A stretch of 35,476 nt of DNA from an uncultured Acidimicrobiaceae bacterium (GCA_903919455.1 CAIXIJ010000075.1:1-35476); one strand, 5' to 3'. Numbered from the stretch's first letter, positions 7,355 through 16,323 are shown. Notes: generated by a model not told the origin, from the sequence alone. Numbers and translations: made by a program.

Positions 7355-9514
7355 TCAGGCGAGGCCTCGCCGCTGCCGGAACTGGGCGTATTCGAAGAGG
7401 TGACCGAGCGCCGTGACGGCTCGGTTACCGCTGGCGTAGCAGAGGCGTCCGGTTGCGCGCACCGCTCGGGGGCCAGCATTGTCTGGATCCGCCACCGCCA
7501 ATTCCGTCGCCGTGAGAATCGGCTTGTCGTAGCGGAGCGACAATTCGTGCGCCGCTTCCGCGAAGCGTTCGTCCTGACGCTCGTGATACGCGACGATGCG
7601 TTCCAGGCCGTGGTCGGGATAAAAGCGCCCCTCCTTCATCATCCGGGCCTGGTTGCTCTGAATGCCCAGGCCGAGATAGACGATGGCGTGCACCTCAGGG
7701 TGTGACGCGATCATCTCCATCACCTCGGGGATGGTGTCGCGGGTTTCGCCGCCAGCAAGGTCCACTGGGTTGTTGCGGCTCCATCGTGGCGGCAACTTCG
7801 TGTCGACCTGGGCGAGCAGATCTTCCGGCAACTGCATCAGTTCGATTCGGCCGTCGCGGGCAATCGCGTCGCTGGTAACCACTCCCCATCCGCCGGCAGT
7901 GGTCATCACCACGACGTTCGGACCCTTGGGAAGCGGCTGCGTTGCGAACGTTGCTGCGGCCTCGAACGCCTCCTCCACGGTTGCGGCTCGAGTGACGCCA
8001 GCTTGGCGGCACGCCCCGTCGAACACCTTGTCGTCTGCCGCGAGTGCGCCGGTATGGCTGGCAGCCGCGCGGGCACCATTGGCGGTGGAGCCACCCTTCA
8101 CCACCACCAGCGGCTTGCGCGCTGCTACCGAGGCGAACCGATCGAGCAGGCCGCGACCGTCCACGATGCCTTCCACATACGCCAGCGACACCGAAGTGGC
8201 GCTGTCGTCGGCGTAGAAGTCGAGGTAGTCAGCCGGTGTGACGGCAGCAGCGTTGCCAGCCGAGACGGCGCGGCTGATACCCACCCCGGTCTGTCGGGCG
8301 TAGTTCAAAAAGCTGCTGACGAAGTTGCCGCTCTGGCTCGCTACTGCGATGCGTCCACTTGGCGGGTACGGCGCCACGATCTGCGCGCAGAGATTGGCCG
8401 GCGTGCTGACCACGCCCTGGCCATTCGGACCTGCAAGCAGAATGCCGAGTTCGTCGGCGAGGGCAACGAGTTCGGCCTCAGCTGCAATGCCTGCATCACC
8501 GGCCTCTCCGTAGCCGGCACTGGTGAGAAACGCCGCCTTCACTCCCTTCGCGGCGCACGCACGAAGCAGCGCTGGGTTCGCGCTGGCCGGCGTGCACACG
8601 AACACGAGGTCGATGGCGCCGTCCGGGAGGTCGGCGATGTCGGCGACGGTCTGGACTCCCAACACCTCCTCCCCCTGCAGGTTGGTGCCGTACACGGCAC
8701 CGGCGTAACCGGATGCCAGCAGGTTGTGAAGACTGACGAAGCCAAACTTGCCGGGGTGTGTACTGGCACCCGCAATCAGGACGCCCTTGGGTTCGAAGAA
8801 CGCTTGAAACTGGGCATCGCTCGGACGGGTGCGCACTGCCCGCAGCGGAACCGCCGGCTCACCAAGTTCCACGAGGGCGTCGACGGCCACCGGCGTGCCA
8901 TCTGCACGAATGATGAGCGGGTTCACGTCGACGCTCACCACATCAGGACGGGCAGTAGCAAGCGCCGAAAGCCCCATCAGCACCTCGGCAAGGGACGGCG
9001 CGTCCACCGCTGCCTCGCCGCGGAACTCGCCGAGGAGCTTCTGGGTGCGCAAACCGGCAATCATCTCGTATGCGTCGATCTCGCTGATCGGTACCGGACG
9101 AAACTGCACGTCGGCAACGGCCTCCGCCAGCACACCACCCACGCCCAGCATCACGTTCGCGCCGAACTGAGGATCGCGAACCACGCCGGCAATCAGTTCG
9201 CGGTTACCACTGATCATCGGCGCCACGAGCAGACTCACCTCCCCGTCCTGCGGGGTGGCCTTTCCCAGCAGCTCCGCAGCGGCAGACTCCACGGCTGCAG
9301 CGTCGCCGAGCCGTAGCTTCACCAGACCGCGTTCCGTCTTGTGGGCGATCGCATCGCCGCACAGCTTCACCACGACCGGAAAGCCGAGTTCCGCTGCTGC
9401 AGCGGCAGCTGCCGAGGCCACCGACACCTCACGCTCGGGAGCGATCGGTACTGCGAATTCGCGCAACAACGCCTTCGAGGCGGCTTCTGAGAGGGTGCTT
9501 CCGGTGGTCGTCAT
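7355..9514 (-). CDS. NDP-forming acyl-CoA (acetyl-CoA) synthetase, fused ATP-grasp and CoA-ligase subunits
   Basis: Interconverts acyl-CoA plus NDP and phosphate with free acid plus NTP and CoA, or runs in the acid-activating direction; substrate unknown. The 719 residues start with an ATP-grasp_5 domain (about 10-220: FPVVVKLCGDAIAHKT, SVDVNPLIIRADG) and continue with a CoA-binding Rossmann domain (about 235-370) and two succinyl-CoA-ligase-like domains. The phosphorylated histidine is H487 in ASHTGALA. NPVDLAGG marks the last domain. ATP-grasp-first order is one of the known fusion orders. First gene of the nine-gene operon; a TACCGT box lies 8 nt before the ATG. Confidence 0.9.
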   Translation of the reverse strand: MTTTGSTLSEAASKALLREFAVPIAPEREVSVASAAAAAAAELGFPVVVKLCGDAIAHKTERGLVKLRLGDAAAVESAAAELLGKATPQDGEVSLLVAPMISGNRELIAGVVRDPQFGANVMLGVGGVLAEAVADVQFRPVPISEIDAYEMIAGLRTQKLLGEFRGEAAVDAPSLAEVLMGLSALATARPDVVSVDVNPLIIRADGTPVAVDALVELGEPAVPLRAVRTRPSDAQFQAFFEPKGVLIAGASTHPGKFGFVSLHNLLASGYAGAVYGTNLQGEEVLGVQTVADIADLPDGAIDLVFVCTPASANPALLRACAAKGVKAAFLTSAGYGEAGDAGIAAEAELVALADELGILLAGPNGQGVVSTPANLCAQIVAPYPPSGRIAVASQSGNFVSSFLNYARQTGVGISRAVSAGNAAAVTPADYLDFYADDSATSVSLAYVEGIVDGRGLLDRFASVAARKPLVVVKGGSTANGARAAASHTGALAADDKVFDGACRQAGVTRAATVEEAFEAAATFATQPLPKGPNVVVMTTAGGWGVVTSDAIARDGRIELMQLPEDLLAQVDTKLPPRWSRNNPVDLAGGETRDTIPEVMEMIASHPEVHAIVYLGLGIQSNQARMMKEGRFYPDHGLERIVAYHERQDERFAEAAHELSLRYDKPILTATELAVADPDNAGPRAVRATGRLCYASGNRAVTALGHLFEYAQFRQRRGLA

Positions 9515-9522
9515 CGCCGCCC

Positions 9523-9528
9523 ACGGTA
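9523..9528 (-). promoter_or_regulatory. Putative -10 box of the nine-gene operon
   Basis: TACCGT on the minus strand ends 8 nt before the ATG at 9514, with no Shine-Dalgarno sequence between. The spacing is slightly longer than at the other leaderless candidates in the window. The TetR gene ends 64 bases upstream, leaving room for one promoter only. Confidence 0.4.
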
Positions 9529-9578
9529 GCCAACAGCCGCAGCTTCTCGCCTGCCAGGGCCGTGCAGCGCCTCAACGG

Positions 9579-10193
9579 TCAGGGTGTGAGCGCCGCAACG
9601 AACCAGTCGGTGATGTGCTGGCGACGACGATCGAGTGCTTCGGGCGACATCGCGTCGACGTCGAGCAATCCGTTCAGGAACACCGCATCGCTGAAGTAGC
9701 TCAGCAGCGACCCGTAGCCCGACAACAGCAGTTGTGCAGGGTCGTGGCGTCGAAAAACACCGCGGTCCATCTCCCGTTGGAAGAACTCCACGGCGCGATC
9801 GAACATCGGGCGCAGCACGGCAGCGAGGTCGATACCGAGGTGAGAGCCGCCGTCGAGTGCCTCACGACGCATCAGCCGCACGTAGTCGGGGTTGTCGGCG
9901 AAGAACCCGAAACCGGCGTCGATCACCAGCTCCATCTTCTTCCAGCCCACCTCCGGAGCAGTCACCATCACGTTGAGGCGCTCGAACCAGTCGCTGAGCA
10001 GCTTCTCGAACACCTCTTCGTAGAGGGCTTCTTTGGACGCGAAGTGATGGAGCAGGCTCGGTCGGCGGATACCTACCTCGGCGGCAATGTCGTTCAGCGA
10101 CGTGCCGTCGTAGCCAGACTCGGCGAAGCACTTCAACGCTTCGGACAAGATGAGGTCGCGCGTTGAGACGTGCTCCGTGGCGAGGTCGGCCAT
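9579..10193 (-). CDS. TetR/AcrR-family transcriptional regulator
   Basis: 204 residues. The N-terminal helix-turn-helix (about 10-57) has the classic TetR pattern: [19 protein letters not shown], then [22 protein letters not shown]. The C-terminal ligand domain is divergent, with [20 protein letters not shown] resembling regulators of fatty-acid or xenobiotic genes. The ligand is unknown. It is divergent from nagA with a 30-base gap and sits 64 bases upstream of the acyl-CoA synthetase operon on the same strand. It could control either, and the CoA-metabolism gene is the more natural target for this subgroup (inference). TAGGCT lies 9 nt before the ATG. Confidence 0.93.
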   Translation of the reverse strand: MADLATEHVSTRDLILSEALKCFAESGYDGTSLNDIAAEVGIRRPSLLHHFASKEALYEEVFEKLLSDWFERLNVMVTAPEVGWKKMELVIDAGFGFFADNPDYVRLMRREALDGGSHLGIDLAAVLRPMFDRAVEFFQREMDRGVFRRHDPAQLLLSGYGSLLSYFSDAVFLNGLLDVDAMSPEALDRRRQHITDWFVAALTP

Positions 10194-10223
10194 ACGATCT
10201 GCAGCCTATGGGATCGGGTATCC

Positions 10224-11312
10224 ATGTCGTTTGTTGAGGTTGCCAGGGCGCTCACTCCGCAGGGCTGGTCCGGACCCGTCCGCGTGCACCTTCTGGCGGA
10301 TGTCATCGCCGCTATCGAACCGATCGATAGCAGCACCTCCACCGCCAGTCTGGTGCCGGGGTTCGTCGACCTGCAGGTGAACGGCATCGACGACATCGAC
10401 GTGAGTCGAGCCGGCGGAGCCGACTGGGACCGCTTGGACCAACTGCTGCTCGACCAGGGTGTGACCACTTGGTGCCCCACGCTGGTCACGATGCCGCTCG
10501 ATCGTTACGAGCGGCCCTTGGCACGTATCGGTGAAGCCATGGCTCGACCCACCGTGGGTCGCCCCACTATCGCTGGAGCACATCTGGAGGGTCCGTTCCT
10601 CGGCCGATCACCGGGCGCTCACCCGCGAGACTTGATCGTTCCGGTGGATCTGGAATGGCTGCAGGCGCTGCCTGCGCACGTCGCGCTGGTCACCCTGGGG
10701 CCCGAGCAGCCCGATGCGGTGGCGGCCACCAGGCTGCTCACCGGCAGAGGATGCCGAGTGTCGGCCGGTCATACGCAATGCAGCGAAGACGAATTCGATG
10801 CCTGCGTGCGCGCCGGCGCCAGTCTCACCACGCACCTCTACAACGGTATGAGCGGCGTACATCACCGCTCTCCAGGCGTCGCAGTGTTCGCGATGACGAA
10901 CCCGGATGTCAGCGCGTCGCTGATCGCCGACGGAGTGCATGTCCACCCGCGCTCGCTCCTGCTGGCGGCGCAAGCCCTTGGCCCAGAACGCATGGTGCTG
11001 GTCACCGATGCGGTGGCGTGGCGCTCGGGGCACGTCGGTTCGATCGGTATGGAACTCCGCGATGGTGCTCCGCGGCTTCCGGACGGCACACTCGCTGGCA
11101 GTGCCGTCACCATGATCGAAGCGGTGCAGCACTGCATTCGTTCAGGAATTCCCACTGAAACCGCACTGCGCGCGGCCAGCAGCAATCCCGCCCGCCTGAT
11201 GGGTCTTGGCGATCGCGGCACCATCGAGGTTGGCCGGCGTGCAGATCTCGTGGAGCTGAGCGCCGAGTGCAGCATCGAACGCGTGTGGGTGGCCGGCGAA
11301 GTGGCCCGCTGA
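10224..11312 (+). CDS. nagA: N-acetylglucosamine-6-phosphate deacetylase
   Basis: Removes acetate from GlcNAc-6-phosphate in amino-sugar recycling or catabolism. 362 residues of amidohydrolase fold. LVPGFVDLQVNG opens the barrel, HLEGPFL gives the metal-binding Glu, VSAGHT and THLYNGM the metal or substrate histidines, and VTDA the catalytic Asp. The usual HLFNAM is HLYNGM here, a mild variant. The ATG at 10224 starts close to the family N-terminus; an earlier in-frame start (10170) would lie within the TetR gene. No nagB or transporter is adjacent. It ends 7 bases from the convergent RNase D stop. Confidence 0.93.
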   Translation: MSFVEVARALTPQGWSGPVRVHLLADVIAAIEPIDSSTSTASLVPGFVDLQVNGIDDIDVSRAGGADWDRLDQLLLDQGVTTWCPTLVTMPLDRYERPLARIGEAMARPTVGRPTIAGAHLEGPFLGRSPGAHPRDLIVPVDLEWLQALPAHVALVTLGPEQPDAVAATRLLTGRGCRVSAGHTQCSEDEFDACVRAGASLTTHLYNGMSGVHHRSPGVAVFAMTNPDVSASLIADGVHVHPRSLLLAAQALGPERMVLVTDAVAWRSGHVGSIGMELRDGAPRLPDGTLAGSAVTMIEAVQHCIRSGIPTETALRAASSNPARLMGLGDRGTIEVGRRADLVELSAECSIERVWVAGEVAR

Positions 11313-11319
11313 CCTCGGC

Positions 11320-12465
11320 TCAGTCGGGGATGTCGACGAGCTTCAGGCCGCCCTTGCCGTCGAAGGTGAGCGCGGCATTACCGGCCACCAGGCGACGAAT
11401 ACCATCGCCCAAAAGGTCGTGTCGCCAACCCGCCGACAGGCGTGCATGGCTATCGCCTCGCAGGAACGCCACCAGATCGTTTCGCGTCGCCAGCATGGCA
11501 GTGTCGATCCGCTCGGCTCGAGCGACTTCGCTGACCCAAGCCGACACCAAGGCAACCGCGGGACGAAGATTGCGTTCGAGGTCGTCACCGTCGGGGGCGG
11601 GAAGATGAACCTCTTCCCGTAAGCCCTCTTCAACTGCAGCGAGGATGTCCTTGCTGATGCTGCCCCGTGTGTGCCGGTCGTCCACGCCGCGCGCCTGTGC
11701 CAGTTCCGAAACAGTGCGAGGCTGACGCTGCGAGATACCGAGAATGGCGAGGTCGGGCAGTACCTGGCGCACCGGGGCGTCGATGGACATCGCCCGTCGT
11801 TCTCTCCATGCGGCCAATGCGCGCGCCACACCACGCGCTTTCGGCTTGAGCACCCGCACGTCTTTCAGGCGAGTCCAGGCAATGCTCGGGTCGGTGCCGC
11901 TGACCGGTTTGGCCAACAACTCGATGCACGCCTCGGCCGCCCACTCCGTGCGACCATCGGCGGCCAGTTGCGCATCCAGCGAATCCTGCAACTCCAACAG
12001 GTGCGCCACATCGCTCGCGGCGTAGCTGCACTGATCCTCGGTGAGCGGCCGGCGCAGCCAATCGGTGAGGCGGTCGCCCTTCGCTGCCGTGACGCGCAGC
12101 TCCGACTGCAGCAGCGAGACGAGCGACGGCGTGCTGTAGCCAACGAATCCGGCCGCCAACTGCGTGTCGTACAGACGGCGCGGCACGGCACCCACCGAAT
12201 GGTGCAACACATCGAGATCTTGTTGGGCTGCATGGAACACTGCGACCACATCGCTGTCGAACAGTGCCTTCAGAGGGCTGAGGTCGACCGCCAGTGGGTC
12301 CACCAGCACGATCTCTCCGGCACCCTTGATCTGCATGAGAGCCAACTTCGGAAAGTATGTGCGCTCTCGGTGGAACTCGGTGTCCATCGCGTAACGCGGC
12401 TCAGCCAGCAGTCGATCGACGATCACCTGAAGGTCTTCGGTGCTATCGATCCAGCGATAGGTCAC
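11320..12465 (-). CDS. rnd: Ribonuclease D (3'-5' exoribonuclease with HRDC domain)
   Basis: DEDDy exonuclease that trims 3' ends of stable RNAs. 381 residues from a GTG start. Exonuclease motifs are D28 and E30 in AMDTEFHRE, D83 in HAAQQDLDVL, and Y148/D152 in YAASDVAHLLEL. An HRDC domain follows (about 205-290), then a C-terminal helical part. The GTG at 12465 was chosen because it overlaps the rhodanese stop as GTGA; the reading frame open to 12510 lies inside that gene. Fourth gene of the DUF3151-mobA-rhodanese-rnd operon. Confidence 0.92.
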   Translation of the reverse strand: MTYRWIDSTEDLQVIVDRLLAEPRYAMDTEFHRERTYFPKLALMQIKGAGEIVLVDPLAVDLSPLKALFDSDVVAVFHAAQQDLDVLHHSVGAVPRRLYDTQLAAGFVGYSTPSLVSLLQSELRVTAAKGDRLTDWLRRPLTEDQCSYAASDVAHLLELQDSLDAQLAADGRTEWAAEACIELLAKPVSGTDPSIAWTRLKDVRVLKPKARGVARALAAWRERRAMSIDAPVRQVLPDLAILGISQRQPRTVSELAQARGVDDRHTRGSISKDILAAVEEGLREEVHLPAPDGDDLERNLRPAVALVSAWVSEVARAERIDTAMLATRNDLVAFLRGDSHARLSAGWRHDLLGDGIRRLVAGNAALTFDGKGGLKLVDIPD

Positions 12466-12785
12466 AGGGGCGAACTTCCGGTGACGATGGGGCGACCGCC
12501 AGCAATCCATTGCATCGTGCCACCTGCGACGTTCACCACGTCGAGCCCCTGGTCGGCAAGGAACTCACACGCCCGGTGGCTACGGCCTCCAGCGGCACAG
12601 ATGACGTACGTGGTGCCGTCTCCTCGGAACGCATCCACGTGATCGGGCACTGTGTTGAGGACCACGTGCACCGCACCGGGCACGTGTCCTTCGACATACT
12701 CGTGGGTCTCCCGAACATCGACGATCAATACTCCCGACGGCAGCAGTGTCTCGAGTTCGGCAACAGTGATCTCGCGTACCGACAT
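12462..12785 (-). CDS. Single-domain rhodanese-like sulfurtransferase
   Basis: 107 residues forming one rhodanese domain. VLIVDVRETHEYVEGHVPGA is the N-terminal signature and VICAAGGRSHRAC carries the active-site Cys in a CxxxxR loop. It could move sulfane sulfur for molybdopterin, thiolation or cyanide detoxification; the mobA neighbour hints at molybdenum cofactor work, but this is inference. The ATG at 12785, 4 bases after the mobA stop, is preferred over one at 12812 that would overlap mobA by 23 bases. Confidence 0.9.
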   Translation of the reverse strand: MSVREITVAELETLLPSGVLIVDVRETHEYVEGHVPGAVHVVLNTVPDHVDAFRGDGTTYVICAAGGRSHRACEFLADQGLDVVNVAGGTMQWIAGGRPIVTGSSPL

Positions 12786-12789
12786 GGCG

Positions 12790-13350
12790 TCACAACCTAG
12801 TGGGAAGGTCATCCGGTGTGTTCACGTTGGTGAGATCTTGAAGATTCACGACGACAGCAACGGTGACCAACTCCGCCAGCACAGCGTGCAATCTGCGCTC
12901 CCCGCGCTCCAGTGCAGACAGCAGCGTCGAGCACGCTGAAGGACGCCACACTGCGCAGAGCGGTTGTACTCGGTCGGTCGAAGCGACAACTGCCGCAGCC
13001 GATGGCGAACGCTCGAGACATTCGATCAGCAAGCGCACGGTGGGGGCCGACAGGCGTGGCATGTCGCACGCCGCCACCACCACTGCGTCCGCTGCGCCGG
13101 CTGACGACAGCGCGGTCAACACGCCCCCAACCGGCCCCTCCCCCGGCCACTCGTCGTCGATCACGGGCAACCCGAGTAACTCCAGTTCCGGTCGGTCGCC
13201 ACCGATGGCACTTACCGGATGACAACCGGCATCGGTGAGTGCTGCAGCCACCCGCAGCACCATCGGCACGCCGCCGATCTGCAGCAGCGCTTTGTCCGAG
13301 CCCATACGGCTGCTACGGCCGCCACACAACACGGCTCCGGCGACGTTCAC
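12790..13350 (-). CDS. mobA: MobA-like molybdenum cofactor guanylyltransferase (NTP transferase)
   Basis: 186 residues with the nucleotidyltransferase signature LCGGRSSRMGSDK (8-20), a middle GEGPVGGVLTAL motif and the metal-binding AACDMPRL. MobA attaches GMP to molybdopterin. The family overlaps with MocA-type cytidylyltransferases and FbiD-like enzymes, so the substrate is not certain. The GTG start at 13350 follows the DUF3151 stop by 3 bases and begins directly at the beta strand before the nucleotide loop. No other moa or moe genes are nearby. Confidence 0.85.
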   Translation of the reverse strand: MNVAGAVLCGGRSSRMGSDKALLQIGGVPMVLRVAAALTDAGCHPVSAIGGDRPELELLGLPVIDDEWPGEGPVGGVLTALSSAGAADAVVVAACDMPRLSAPTVRLLIECLERSPSAAAVVASTDRVQPLCAVWRPSACSTLLSALERGERRLHAVLAELVTVAVVVNLQDLTNVNTPDDLPTRL

Positions 13351-13353
13351 CCG

Positions 13354-13785
13354 TCAACCCGTCGAGGAAGGATCCAGCTGCAGGAGAAACAGGGAGATCC
13401 GCTCGGCTTCGTCGGTCTCGCCGATAGCGGCAGCCATTTCACCGAGACCCTTCAAACAACCGAGAAAGCCGCGATTCGATTCATCGGCCCAGCGCACGTA
13501 GCCGGACCCGCGCCAACCATTCGCTCGAAGCGTGTCGAGGCCACGGTGATAACCCACGCGGTACGAGGCGTATCGCTCCATGGTGTCTCGCCCGAGGTCG
13601 CCCAGCGCCTGCCACGCAAGCAACGAACGTGGGTGGTCGGCAACGACGGCTGCCACTCGTTCGCGTTGCTCGCCAGCATCGGCCGACATGGCCTGCTGGA
13701 GCGCGTGCCGTATTACAGCATCTTCAAGCGGCAACACCGTGCGGGGCGGGCCCTGCGGGGTGAGAAGGATTGGTTGGTCACTCAC
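13354..13785 (-). CDS. DUF3151 family protein
   Basis: 143-residue soluble protein of the actinobacterial DUF3151 family. Recognisable blocks are YHRGLDTLRANGWRGSGYV and the ESNRGFLGCLKGL helix; the C-terminal part is TPR-like in appearance. Function is unknown in the family. GTG start at 13785 with a TAGGGT box 7 nt upstream and no Shine-Dalgarno, so probably leaderless. First gene of the operon leading to mobA, a rhodanese gene and rnd, and divergent from a small membrane protein gene across 31 bases. Confidence 0.85.
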   Translation of the reverse strand: MSDQPILLTPQGPPRTVLPLEDAVIRHALQQAMSADAGEQRERVAAVVADHPRSLLAWQALGDLGRDTMERYASYRVGYHRGLDTLRANGWRGSGYVRWADESNRGFLGCLKGLGEMAAAIGETDEAERISLFLLQLDPSSTG

Positions 13786-13792
13786 TCGTCAC

Positions 13793-13798
13793 ACCCTA
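13793..13798 (-). promoter_or_regulatory. Putative -10 box of the DUF3151 operon
   Basis: TAGGGT on the minus strand, 7 nt before the GTG at 13785. It faces a second -10 box of the divergent gene only 6 bases away, so RNA polymerase binding in the two directions should be mutually exclusive. Confidence 0.5.
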
Positions 13799-13804
13799 CG
13801 GGGT

Positions 13805-13810
13805 TATGGT
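13805..13810 (+). promoter_or_regulatory. Putative -10 box of the small membrane protein gene
   Basis: TATGGT, then 6 nt (CGAGGC), then the ATG at 13817; leaderless arrangement. Any -35 element would lie inside the first codons of the divergent DUF3151 gene. Confidence 0.5.
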
Positions 13811-13816
13811 CGAGGC

Positions 13817-14110
13817 ATGTTCGCTCTGTCACTCGATTCGGCCAAGAACGTCGCCATCGTCGTCTCGGTGGTGTTCGTGGTGCTGTCGTTGCTCAGCGCG
13901 TGGCTCGTCAAGAACATCGTGATGAAGCTCATCCTCGTGGCGGTATTGGCTGGCTTGGCTCTCGGAGCCTGGACCCAGCGACAGAACCTCGCCGACTGCG
14001 CCGACAAGGCGATTGCCGAATTCCAAACCGCGGTGCAAAGCAGCGGTTCCAGCTCCGGCGCCGTGACGTGCAACTTCTTCGGCACCGACGTCGAGGTGCC
14101 TGCTCCCTGA
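13817..14110 (+). CDS. Small two-pass membrane protein, unknown
   Basis: 97 residues. Two hydrophobic helices, VAIVVSVVFVVLSLLSAWLV (about 11-30) and LILVAVLAGLALGAW (about 36-50), are followed by an outside or inside soluble tail with two cysteines (ADCADK and TCNFFG) that could form a disulfide if extracytoplasmic. I recognise no family. ATG chosen from the TATGGT box 6 nt upstream; the open frame further upstream is antisense to DUF3151. Converges on the hydrolase gene with only 5 bases between stops. Confidence 0.72.
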   Translation: MFALSLDSAKNVAIVVSVVFVVLSLLSAWLVKNIVMKLILVAVLAGLALGAWTQRQNLADCADKAIAEFQTAVQSSGSSSGAVTCNFFGTDVEVPAP

Positions 14111-14115
14111 TTCAC

Positions 14116-14883
14116 TCAGGCCCAGGCACCACCCACGCGTGCCATGAGCGGCTCCACCAGTAGGTGGTGAAACTCGGCAGGGTGGCTCGTCGGTGCGTCA
14201 TGGCGGCAGCCCTCGAGGGTGACCAACTCTGCGCTGGAAATCAGATCCGCCATCCGAGCCATCCCCTCAACATGATGTGGGGCTCCACGTGTGCCCCGTC
14301 CGACGATCACGGGCACGACGATCTGCTCGGGTCGCCACGGTTCGTGCGCACGGAGATCGGTGAGTTCACCCACCATCGCAGCACCCTCTGCTCGACGAGT
14401 GGCACGAGTTCGCTCGGGCAATTCCTCCCAGCGCCGGTCACCAATGATGCGACGCATGAACACCTCTGCCGCATCGGCGTCGCTGCGTTCCCTGGCTGCA
14501 GTCGCCACCGACCCTGCAGTCGTGCCGGGCCACCACGACGTCCACGACATCGGCGTCTCGTACAGCGCCACTCCAGCCACGAGCTCCGGGTGGAGCGCCG
14601 CCGTTGCCAGCGCCACATTGCCGCCGTAGCTGTGGGCCACCAGTACAGCAGGCCTACCGCGCAGCAATGACACCAGGTCGTGCACCTGCGCCGGCATATC
14701 GAACGGACCGTCGTGCGGGTTCGAACGGCCATAACCGCGCCGGTCGTATCGGAGCACCCGGTAACGGTGGTCCAGCTTCCGGCTCAGCCGCAGCATCCCG
14801 GCGGCCCGATCCATGGTGCCATGCACGAGTGCCACCAGCGGACCATCCGGATCACCGGCTTCTTCACTCCAGATGGGGGTCAC
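14116..14883 (-). CDS. Alpha/beta-hydrolase
   Basis: 255 residues with the alpha/beta-hydrolase order: LVALVHGTMD oxyanion strand, RYDRRGYGRS, nucleophile elbow AHSYGGN with the catalytic Ser, and a late GCRHDAPTSHP with the likely catalytic His. Substrate unknown; esterase, lipase and haloperoxidase-like enzymes share this layout. The GTG start at 14883 overlaps the pyruvate kinase stop as GTGA, so the two are translated together. No signal peptide, so cytoplasmic. Confidence 0.88.
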   Translation of the reverse strand: MTPIWSEEAGDPDGPLVALVHGTMDRAAGMLRLSRKLDHRYRVLRYDRRGYGRSNPHDGPFDMPAQVHDLVSLLRGRPAVLVAHSYGGNVALATAALHPELVAGVALYETPMSWTSWWPGTTAGSVATAARERSDADAAEVFMRRIIGDRRWEELPERTRATRRAEGAAMVGELTDLRAHEPWRPEQIVVPVIVGRGTRGAPHHVEGMARMADLISSAELVTLEGCRHDAPTSHPAEFHHLLVEPLMARVGGAWA

Positions 14884-16316
14884 GAGATGGGCACGATACG
14901 AAGTACGTCGGTGGCTGCTCCACTCGGACGGTCGGGTGCGCCCGCCAACACCAGGACCGTCTCGCCGTGCGAGACCATGCCGCTCTGCACCACACGTTCA
15001 ACAGCGTGCCAGACCAACTCGTCGGTGGTGCCAAACCGATCGAGCTGCAACGCCGCGACGCCCCAACTCAGTTGCAGCGCCCGCACCACCTGCGGGTCGT
15101 GCGATACCGCGATGAGTTTCGCATCCGGCCGAAATCGGGCCATTGCCAAGGCGGTTCGTCCACTGCGTGTGCAGCAGATGATGGCGCTCACGGCGGCATC
15201 ACTCGCAGCAAGGCTGGCGGCGTGAGTGATTGCCAAGGTGATGCGATGTGGACCCTCCGGCCAACTGAGGCGCTGGACACGTCCGAGGCGAGCCGCCCAG
15301 TGCCGGTAGGACGCCTCCCGCTCGGCCCTCCCGGCAATTCGGTTCATCATCCGAACCACGGCGGGTGGATCGACCCCGATGGCCGACTCTGCGGAGAGCA
15401 TGAGTGCATCGGTGCCGTCGAACACTGCATTGGCGATGTCGCTGACTTCGGCTCTCGTCGGTGATGGCGACGTGATCATGCTTTCCATCATCTGCGTGGC
15501 GGTGATGACGGGCGTGCCCACCTCGACGCACTGCCTCACGATGCGCTTCTGCAGATGCGGCACATCCTCGAGTGGGCACTCGATGCCGAGATCGCCACGG
15601 GCGACCATCACCGCGTCGGCCTCCACCACGATGTCGTCCATGTCGGCCACTGCACTCATGGTCTCGATCTTGGCGACGAGCCGCACGTGCCGGGGCGCTA
15701 GGGCTTCCCGTAGCAATCGCAGGTCTTGTGCCGACCGGACGAACGACACTGCCAGGAAATCGACACCGGCGTCAGCCATGGCACGGCCGAGCACGATGTC
15801 GTCGGCAGTCGGCGTGGTGAGGCGCAACCGCTCGGACGGAAGGTGCACACCGGGTCGCCCCTGAAGGCGACCTCCGTTGAGCACGCGGCAGTCTGCAGCG
15901 TGCTCCCCGACTGCCACGACCTCCAACGAGATCGCGCCATCACCGAACACCACGCGATCCCCTGCCACGAGGTCGGCGAGCAGGGTGGGATAGTCCACCG
16001 GCACCCGCTGTTCGGTGCTGACATCTCCCTCGGCCACCAAAAGAACTGCATCGCCGCTTTGAAGTTCGACTCCCCCTTCGGGAAACGGAGCGGATCGAAC
16101 CTTCGGACCGGGCAGATCTGCAAGGACGGCAACCGTTCGTCCAGTCCGCTCCGCCGCCTCACGCACGCCCTGCAAGGTCGCCAAATGGGTCGCCAGGGTG
16201 CCATGGCTCAAGTTGAGGCGCACGACGTCGGTGCCGGCCAGCAGCAGTTCGTCGAGCACCGCTGGAGATGTGCTGGTAGGGCCGAGCGTGGCCACGATCT
16301 TCGTACGGGTGTCCAT
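14880..16316 (-). CDS. pyk: Pyruvate kinase
   Basis: Last step of glycolysis: phosphoenolpyruvate plus ADP to pyruvate plus ATP. 478 residues of usual length. TKIVATLGPTS opens the barrel; RLNLSHG and ADLPGPKVR bind substrate and potassium; the signature LVAKIETMSAVADMDDIV holds the catalytic Lys and metal-binding Glu; MVARGDLGIE and TATQMMESM follow. The usual LSGETA is LSAESA. The C-terminal regulatory domain (about 355-478) is present. First gene of a pyk-hydrolase pair, divergent by 19 bases from an RHG phosphatase. Confidence 0.96.
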   Translation of the reverse strand: MDTRTKIVATLGPTSTSPAVLDELLLAGTDVVRLNLSHGTLATHLATLQGVREAAERTGRTVAVLADLPGPKVRSAPFPEGGVELQSGDAVLLVAEGDVSTEQRVPVDYPTLLADLVAGDRVVFGDGAISLEVVAVGEHAADCRVLNGGRLQGRPGVHLPSERLRLTTPTADDIVLGRAMADAGVDFLAVSFVRSAQDLRLLREALAPRHVRLVAKIETMSAVADMDDIVVEADAVMVARGDLGIECPLEDVPHLQKRIVRQCVEVGTPVITATQMMESMITSPSPTRAEVSDIANAVFDGTDALMLSAESAIGVDPPAVVRMMNRIAGRAEREASYRHWAARLGRVQRLSWPEGPHRITLAITHAASLAASDAAVSAIICCTRSGRTALAMARFRPDAKLIAVSHDPQVVRALQLSWGVAALQLDRFGTTDELVWHAVERVVQSGMVSHGETVLVLAGAPDRPSGAATDVLRIVPIS

Positions 16317-16323
16317 AGGTGCT

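Noticed and set aside
8003-9316. 437-residue + strand open frame
   Set aside because: Antisense to the acyl-CoA synthetase; no motif, biased Arg/His composition.
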